From assembly GCA_009760855.2 (NCBI GenBank), contig WPIO01000003.1:3408001-3472000 (forward strand): a stretch of DNA of 64,000 nt. Direction: 5' to 3'. The DNA is from Cristatella mucedo. Taxonomy: Eukaryota; Bryozoa; Phylactolaemata; Cristatellidae. The notes below the pieces were generated by a model, which saw only the letters and a list, made by a program, of their open reading frames with translations, did not search any database and was not told the origin of the DNA. This document shows, one piece after another, positions 57,813 to 64,000 of this stretch; the stretch's first letter is position 1, and each line of letters begins with the position of its first letter. The position numbers and the translations under genes are program-made.

Positions 57813-58500
57813 CCCCACTCCGATGGCGCTACGTATTTACTTACGGTCTTCGACCGTTTCACACGCTGGCCTGAAGCATTTCCTCTGACCGACATTTCCG
57901 CCACTGTCGCACAAGCATTTGTCGACGGTTGGATATTACGCTACGGCGTCCCCGCGTTGCTGACTTCCGACCACGGAGGGCAATTCGAGTAATTCCTGTG
58001 GCTTGAACTCATGAAGAACGTGGGAATTCAGCATATTCGCACTACCGCTTACCATCCGGCCGCTAACGGCATGGTAGAGCGCCAGCATCGACAGCTCAAG
58101 GCAGCACTCCTGGAAAGTAGCTCGCCACATTTATGGCGAAAGGCGCTGCCCCTCGCGCTCCTTGGAGTCCGCTGAAAGCGTGACATCGGCCGAGCTAATG
58201 TACGGGAAACCCTGCGCTCGCCCGGTGGTTTCTTCCGTGCACCTGAGGCACCGGCCGACAGCTCAGATGTCGCCCTATTTGTCAAGGCGCTCACCGAGCA
58301 CATACGCCGCCTTCGCGCTGTACCGCCTCGAGATTCGGCCCGCTCGTCTTACGCTCCCGACGACCTGCAACATTGTGCCATTGTGTCTTAGTGCGCCACG
58401 ACGCGGGCGCTCAGGACCGCTTCAGCCACCCTACGACGGCCCATACGTAGTGCTCGAACGCAGGGAAAAATATTTTCTATATCGCCCAGTCCTAGCCTGA
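57813..58500 (+). pseudogene. Gypsy integrase core, downstream of Polinton A
   Basis: Resumes at PHSDGATYLLTVFDRFTRWP, then LLTSDHGGQFE (near 57,965, second catalytic Asp), TTAYHPAANGMVERQHRQLK (58,040-58,100, with the catalytic Glu) and, in other frames, a C-terminal part to GPYVVLERREKYFLY. A stop follows SDHGGQFE. Combined with HIDRVGPL before the insertion, all three acidic positions are present but 11.5 kb apart. The reading then runs into the truncated right LTR. Confidence 0.75.
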
Positions 58501-58509
58501 CAGGGCAGG

Positions 58510-58708
58510 AGTGCATAACGCCTAGCGAACTCCGTTCACAGCTTCGAGAGCTGAACACGAACCCGAACGCGGGAAAGGATCGCACAGCCGAGGCCATTCA
58601 CTTGTGCCTCAACCCAATCAGCGGGGAGGACTCGGCTGCAGATAGAGGCGTTGTGCACACCTGCCGTCAGGCTGGGCGGGGCAATATGGCGGCGATGCCA
58701 CGCCCACA
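58510..58708 (+). repeat. Right LTR of the gypsy-like element (5'-truncated)
   Basis: Only about the last 200 bp of the LTR remain ('gcttcgag...gggaaaggatc', 'cccaatcagcgggga', 'gatgccacgcccaca'). The start matching 44,847-45,020 is missing, so part of the 3' LTR was deleted. Confidence 0.65.
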
Positions 58709-59361
58709 GTAGAACTGATTGTGAGCGTTAACCCTTGCAATTCCTGAATCACACTTTGTTTGCAAATGAATAGTAAGCTGGTTTTATTACCATTTGATTT
58801 AAAAAATTGTGCTGCCTTCCATATGTGGATGTTGTGAATACATGCAGCAAGGGAGTTGAGAGAATTCGACTTGCTGGAGGGCTGGGAGGGATCAAAGCAA
58901 AGGTACAACTGAGTGACATTTGGATAGAAGGGAAAGCCTAGATTGTGCCTGGCCATCGCATCGGCAAGAAGGACATTATAAACCGTGAAAAGAACCGGAC
59001 CAAGCACAGACCCGTGATGTATCTCTTATCATCTGATTATCTGTGTCCATTTACATCAATACTGGGGAGTCTCCGACTGAGATAGGACCTGAACCATTGC
59101 AATATAGTGCCAGTAATGCCAATGAGATGAGAGGCGTTCAAGAATGACTTGGTGATAGAATCAAAAGCTGCCAAAATATCGAGCAAAACAAACACAGATA
59201 TTCTACCTAATTCTACATTCCTAAGTAGGTCGTTATAAACCCGAAGCAATGCTCTGTGGAGTGATCAGCACCAAAACCGGACTGAAACTTACTAGAAAGT
59301 TTGAAGTTTCAATATTTAATGTGAGTTCAGCTGGTCTGCCACGACAAGTTTCAGTGTCTTG
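58709..59361 (-). mobile_element. LINE A copy 5, segment 3
   Basis: Continues the old LINE A copy after the gypsy insertion. It encodes part of the RT region (59,007-58,618: LGPVLFTVYNVLLADAM, NLGFPFYPNVTQLYLCF, where YADD has become YPNV) and 59,249-59,037 (MLRVYNDLLRNVELGRISVF). It ends at about 59,361 in 'ttcagtgtctt', so it is 5'-truncated. Confidence 0.8.
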
Positions 59362-59900
59362 GATTATTCGTGCGACCCATCGACTTTCTTCCTAAAGCGA
59401 AGCCGATTTTTGCCAACTTCCCTCCATTTGGGCTATACTACCTCATCGAATTTTGGGGAACAGCCAAATTTTCACGATGTTATTAAGGAGAAGCTCGTAT
59501 TTAAATCAAGTTGTACCAGCCGACCCGCTAAAACGGCGAGTCTCGCACATGCCCCACGACCTAAACCACGGCAGATAGTCGTTGGCTCAATTTCTATCGA
59601 AACGTTCAGGGCATTTCCTTGGACACAGAATTTATATGCCTTGTAGCGACTGCTTCATTTACTTCTACACAGAAGACGCCATGCGGCTGTATCTGGGAAC
59701 ACCCACACCACACCCCCAGCAACGGCACACATTATTTAACATTATATACTGTCCTGAAAAACCTTGGGAATCATCGCCTTCCTTTTCTCTTTCTTCTCAA
59801 CTCAAATTCAGTGGCCATTTGCTTGGTGACTTTCTGAGTAATACTCTTGCTTAAGCAGCCTCCTGCATTATTTGAGTTGGTTGTGGGAGCGACTAAGTCT
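59362..59900. other. Unassigned stretch with open frames
   Basis: Three overlapping plus-strand frames (59,359-59,646, 59,582-59,854, 59,619-59,837) without a recognisable motif. They may be a fragment of an unidentified element. Left unassigned. Confidence 0.3.
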
Positions 59901-59904
59901 GTGG

Positions 59905-60001
59905 AGAGTTGTAAGAGGCGAGTGGTGAGCGGCGAGTGGTGAGCGGCGAGTGGTGAGTGGTGAGCAGCGAGTGGCGAGTGGCGATAGGCGAGTGGTGAGT
60001 G
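59905..60001. repeat. GGCGAGTGGTGAGC-type minisatellite
   Basis: Tandem copies of 'g(g/a)cgagtgg' and 'tgagtggtgagc', unit 7-15 bp, spanning about 95 bases, with mild variation between units. Confidence 0.7.
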
Positions 60002-60007
60002 GAATTA

Positions 60008-60945
60008 TCATGCTTGATAAAAAACATGAATAACATGGTTAGGTGTGACATGCACAGGGTCAGCATGTAAATGTGGTTAGTGGCAGCATGCACAGTGTCA
60101 GCACGCATAATCACATAAAGGACGAATCACAGGGTCTCACTAAATGCTGTCATAAATATGGACTCATGGACCCCTCTAAATTTCTTTTTAAATGTCTTCA
60201 AGTCAGGGAATGTCGTGACGCAAAGACGGGAGTAAGTTCCAGGCTTTGAGAGCATACGAACTAAAGGCACGGTCTCCAAATGATTTGAGATTTGTTCGAG
60301 GTATAGATAAACGGTTAGTTTCCGAAAAGCGGGTGGTACGATGCTTGGCCTGGTGGGCAGTATATCTGAAAGTTAGGCTGGAGCCAAAGAATTAAGGGAC
60401 CTAAAAGTGAGCGACCAAACCTTGAAATCGATCAGTTGCCTGACTGGTAGCCACTTCATGTCGGAGAGAAGTGGTGTGATGTGACAACTGCGGCGCTCAC
60501 GACAGAAAAGCCTAGCTACAGATTTTTGCACCAGCAATCAGCGCCTGATTGCACATGCCGGTAGGCCAGCGAGCAGTGAGTTTCAGAACTCAAGACGGGA
60601 TGTCACAGATGCATGGATCAACTTAGATGTGGTATCTCTACTAAATAAGCCCGACTTTTAGCCATGTTATGTAGCTGAAAGTAGGCAGACTTGATTGTGG
60701 AGCTGATTCGGTCATCTAATGAAAGGTCACTTTGGAGCATGACACCTAGATTTCGTGCAGATTCAACAGGAGGTATGCTAGCAGAGCCGATTTTGAGCGT
60801 TAGCCTTTCCAATTTCTGAATCACACTTGGCTTGCCCATAGCTAGTAACTTCGTTTTATCATCATTTAATTTAAGAAAATTTACTGTCATCCATGTGCGG
60901 ATGTCATCAATATATGCAGCAAGGGAGTTGAAAGAATTCGACGTG
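60008..60945 (-). mobile_element. LINE A copy 13
   Basis: Minus-strand LINE A C-terminal and RT-end region (60,890-60,618: MTVNFLKLNDDKTKLLAMG, SARNLGVMLQSDLSL) with the 3' UTR blocks ('acatgcacagggtcagcatg'), but the terminal 'gcgccctcagag' end is missing. The minisatellite lies exactly where the tail would be. Confidence 0.8.
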
Positions 60946-62060
60946 CTCTACGTGGATCACTCGTATGACGCCGAGACGCTGCTAGCCTGGCCAGAAGGCT
61001 AACCTTTAGTACCGCCCGGCTGTCTACTTTGGACTTAATAGCCACGGAAAGAGACCTTTTACCTAAATGAGTGTAAAGAATGACATCTAACTGGTGGTTC
61101 GTTAATTTAAGGCCGTGCGGCTGAATAAGCTGAACCAGAATACCGGAAGCAGGTTATGGGGAGATTCCAATCGAATTGCCGGAGGTCGACTAATAGCAAC
61201 ATAACAGTTATGTGCATGGATATTCGCATCTTGGTAAACAGACAATGACCTTTGAGAACACTCGTACTCAACAGTACTCGCCAAATTAATTAATTATGAA
61301 CTCAGGTCCAGGCGTTCAGGCTAACCGGACAATCGGTCGTCTGCCGCTAAGGAACGCTGCGCTCCGATTGGCTCGCGTCTTGGCTTGCGCCTAGCAGCAA
61401 GAACGCTGAGCTCTGAGAAGCTAGCCAAGGTTAGGGGGCACCCAGCCTACTACCGGCAGACCACAGTTAGGCTGTGGCACTGTCGTAGGTTGGGGTACAC
61501 ACTCTAACATCACGACCGCGACTCAACAAACACTAAGCTGGCTCTGATTTGAGAAGTATATCAGAAGATAGCTAGCACGCAGCCCCTACTAATACACCTG
61601 CAATATATCTGTAAGTATTACGAAGAAGTTGAGTAAACTGTACTGTAAACCACTGTGCTTGGAGTTTCCTGAAGCCGCTCTCCAGCGCTAGTAGCGAATG
61701 GCTAGTATAGGGCTGCTGCGTTATGTGATCATTATGAAGGTAATGTCAGAACAAACAAGATGTCTACATAAAAAACAAGTCTTGTGGCTGTTCTTAATGA
61801 TGTGGTGTGCTCTGCCAGCCTATCGGTTTTAGGTGTCACTGAGAATCATAGCCATTGGTCACTAAGTTTACAGAGCTCAGCCAGTTTCCTTCAGTTAATG
61901 CTTAGTGTCAAACGTGCAATCTCATGAACAATTAATTCTCTGAGCCGCTGGCAGCTTGCAGATCCTTGACTGCTCAGCTGACTAGCTTGTGGCCATACAA
62001 CTGCTTTGGACTCTGCAGTAACGATTGCACCAGAGCTTTAAGGAGGAAGTCGGGAGTATA
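60946..62060. other. Unassigned intergenic stretch upstream of the host gene 3' end
   Basis: No repeat or coding segment identified. This is downstream of the apolipophorin-like gene on the minus strand and may include more 3' flanking DNA. Confidence 0.5.
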
Positions 62061-62072
62061 TTGCAGATATTA

Positions 62073-62078
62073 TTTATT
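62073..62078 (-). promoter_or_regulatory. Polyadenylation signal AATAAA
   Basis: AATAAA on the minus strand, about 90 bases past the stop codon of the apolipophorin-like gene, the usual place for a poly(A) signal. Inferred from position alone. Confidence 0.5.
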
Positions 62079-62167
62079 CGCTTCAAGCCGTGCTGTCCAC
62101 ATGAGATTGCACACGTGCATGTGCAACAAGGTGGGCAGCGATCGCGAATCTGCTTAGTCGAATGCGA

Positions 62168-64000
62168 CTAGCATTGACTGCAGACGGTGCGTGGGCCTCT
62201 GATGCCATCGGCCCTGCAAGTGCACACCTGGCAATCTCCAGGCTCGGCCGTGGAGGCGACCTTCAGCGCCAAAACCTTCTGGAAGTTTTTGGCAACCAGC
62301 GGCTTCTCTTTCAGCATGCGTAGGTCGAAGTAGGAACCCTTCGACTGCAGAGCCAACGAGAAGCACTGGTTGCTCGGGAATCGCATAGAGTTGTACTGCG
62401 TCTTGTCTCCCTTGAACGTCTTGGCATCTCGCATCGTGTACACAGCCGCGTGGTCTACACCTGAAGCGATCCAAAAATTGCAGCATGAAACTTCGCTGGG
62501 CGAGCATTCATCGATAAAAGACGCCAATGGAAATAAAATCCGTGCATCCACTTTTTCAGCCATATTTGCCAATACACTGTTAACCGGCGAGTACCTACCA
62601 AACAGCACACTCGTCTGGACTTTCTTCTCCTGGTTCACTAGGTCAAAGTTGTGCTCCATCACCGCATGGAATGTGATATCCATGGAGCGAAGCAGGTCGC
62701 GGAGCTCAGTGTAATCCTCCTCTCCCTTTGAGCAGTTTGAACAACTCAAGAGCACTATGACCTTTGCAGCTCCTGCACGGAACCTGTAGCTAGCTGCGTA
62801 GCGAATGGCAGACAGGGCGTCCTGCTCCGTGGGCTTGGCTACAACGACGATCATACCATTCCATGACCTACTGACATGCGCTAGGGGGAGCAGAAGCAGG
62901 TTAAGACATGCCAGCTGATGCAAGCAGCACACCTGAGAACTGCAAAGAGTCAGCTCCCTGTCGGAAGCGGTCAGCTACAGTCATCGTCTGGCCATCAAAA
63001 GTCTGGATGTGCGGAAGCTCATGGACCCCTTCACCGCCGAATCCCACGATGCCGTAGCGGTTGTCTTTCATCCCTTTCTTGGAGAAGGCGTCCTCCATTT
63101 CGGACACAAGGAACTGCATCTTGCTGGGCAAATAGTCACCGCAGGCCTGCTCCTCGACGACAAAGATGACATCGGCTGTGCTCGGAGTGTTGATTATGCG
63201 AGCACTCTCGCCATTTCTCACCACCTTGTTCGGCATCATGCAACTCGCTGAAATAAATGGTCGAATGGTCAAGCACTTACTCACTAACTCTAGAGCGTAT
63301 TAAATAGGTTGCATTTAATCCAACTTACTGCACTCCGAAGGAGCGTAAATTTGCACGCCTTCCCGGCCGCAAATTTCCTTGTACAGCTGAATAGCCGCAC
63401 AATGTGGGTTGCGCTTGTTCTGGGCAGCAGCATCGGCACACATGTGAGTGTACATGCTTGGATCGATCACACTGAAGCAAGGACTCAGGGGAGAGTTTGA
63501 AGATTCAAACGTAGAGCTGCAGATCGTCGGTACGTTCACAATGGCAGATGCTGTGTTCACGTTTTGGCAGCTGCTGCTCAGCTTCCATGAGTTGGTGAAA
63601 TCGAGCACATCAGAAACATTCCTGTTGTCACTCGTCATGAAGTCGTCAGAGCCCTCGTTGTTATATGTGCCCAGAAGACCGGCAGTCTTTGCGAAATACC
63701 AGCCACTCATGTGAACAGTGCAGTAGCCTGCACTCCAGTGGCAGGTGACGGCCACACCACGAGCATTGACTAGTTTTTCACCTTCAGCGACGAAATTATT
63801 AAAATCAATATTAATGGGAACGCTAACATTAGCATTGCACAAATCATGAGCACTTATATTGCAACGTGACAAGACTAATTACGAGCAGCAAGACATACAA
63901 CTTACTTTCTCATCTTCCTTCGTGACCGTCATGTTGGCTCGTTCTATAGGCAACTCAACTTTCCCTCCTTCCACTCTCACACTTCCGTCTGCCATCAGAT
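62168..64000 (-). CDS. 3' end of a large apolipophorin-like secreted protein
   Basis: Minus-strand gene that continues beyond the window. Exons as I read them: 63,906-64,000 (partial), about 63,329-63,850, 62,933-63,247 and 62,168-62,880. Introns start GT and end AG; phases agree for the last two junctions but not for the first, whose acceptor I could not place. Exon 2 is a VWD domain (TCHWSAGYCTVHMSGWYFAK, GLLGTYNNEGSDDF) followed by a Cys-rich C8-like segment (SSSCQNV, PLSPCFSVIDPSMYTHMCAD, EICGREGVQ). Exon 3 is vWA-like (ADVIFVVEEQACGDYL, DNRYGIVGFGG) but lacks a clear metal-binding DxSxS, and exon 4 continues it (SAIRYAASYRFRAGAAKV). The end is Cys-rich (CQVCTCRADG, CSQC). This matches the C-terminal architecture of arthropod large lipid-transfer proteins that carry lipid in haemolymph. 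Codon use differs from the surrounding repeats and exons are intact. Not certain of the orthologue. Confidence 0.7.

Larger units (their letters stand above)
44847..58708 (+). mobile_element. Ty3/gypsy-like LTR retrotransposon, gutted and split by Polinton A
   Basis: Bounded by a left LTR (TGTGGCGG...CGCCCACA, 44,847-45,194) and the end of a right LTR (...CACGCCCACA at 58,708), with the near-match duplication GCAG/GTAG. Between are RNase H and integrase sequences only; gag, protease and reverse transcriptase are missing between 45,195 and about 45,460, so an internal deletion happened. Polinton A (46,267-57,806) lies within the integrase core. It is inserted in LINE A copy 5. Confidence 0.8.

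Noticed and set aside
59905-60001. CRISPR-like array of short repeats
   Set aside because: Units are contiguous with no spacers and the window is eukaryotic; it is a minisatellite.
61102-62157. Short open frames downstream of the host gene
   Set aside because: No motif, no splice structure and low codon support; left as intergenic.

Overview
This window is animal nuclear DNA, most likely from an arthropod and possibly a chelicerate. It is almost entirely transposable elements at different stages of decay. There is one credible host gene: the 3' end of a large secreted protein on the minus strand at 62.07-64.0 kb, with spliced exons, a von Willebrand factor D domain, a vWA-like domain and a Cys-rich C-terminus, resembling arthropod large lipid-transfer proteins (apolipophorin type). 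The arthropod reading rests on that gene and on the element families; I cannot name the species.

Layout. 0-4.1 kb: no recognisable gene. 4.1-10.1 kb: a solo-LTR-like element (4,120-4,851), then a LINE of the CR1/L2 type ('LINE A') that is itself interrupted by an inverted copy of that LTR (7,091-7,825) and by the 3' end of a second LINE family ('LINE B', 8,098-8,722). 10.5-12.9 kb: two minus-strand LINE A copies. 13.1-14.9 kb: a small pogo-like inverted-repeat element, a CpG-rich block and a decayed tandem repeat of about 170 bp. 14.9-59.4 kb: one old LINE A copy on the minus strand that has been opened by a series of nested insertions.

The nest. Into that LINE inserted (1) Polinton B (15,355-44,264; TIRs of about 170 bp; target duplication GGGGGAG), (2) a tRNA-derived SINE (about 44,372-44,523) whose 3' end matches LINE A, and (3) a Ty3/gypsy-like LTR retrotransposon (44,847-58,708). 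Into the integrase gene of the gypsy element inserted Polinton A (about 46,267-57,806; TIRs of about 145 bp; target duplication (c/a)CGCTA). Into both Polintons inserted further LINE copies, and into Polinton A a complete hAT transposon (49,163-51,868) with a perfect 8-bp target duplication.

The Polintons (Maverick / adintovirus-like, virus-related elements). Polinton B still shows nearly a complete set of genes: protein-primed DNA polymerase B, an acidic protein, fibre-like proteins, a phospholipase-A2-like protein, an adenain-type protease, a packaging ATPase, two tandem penton-like proteins, a major capsid protein, a YqaJ-like nuclease and an integrase. All carry stops or frameshifts, and polymerase, ATPase and capsid are each cut by a LINE. 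Polinton A keeps only polymerase, integrase and a conserved small gene, with no capsid genes seen. Neither element can be functional as read. The target duplications at most junctions, and the host sequence that resumes beyond each insertion, give a relative order of events.

The 59.4-62.0 kb stretch holds a short minisatellite, another LINE A copy and unassigned DNA downstream of the host gene. Boundaries and families were judged by eye from the sequence and translations; no database search or alignment was run.
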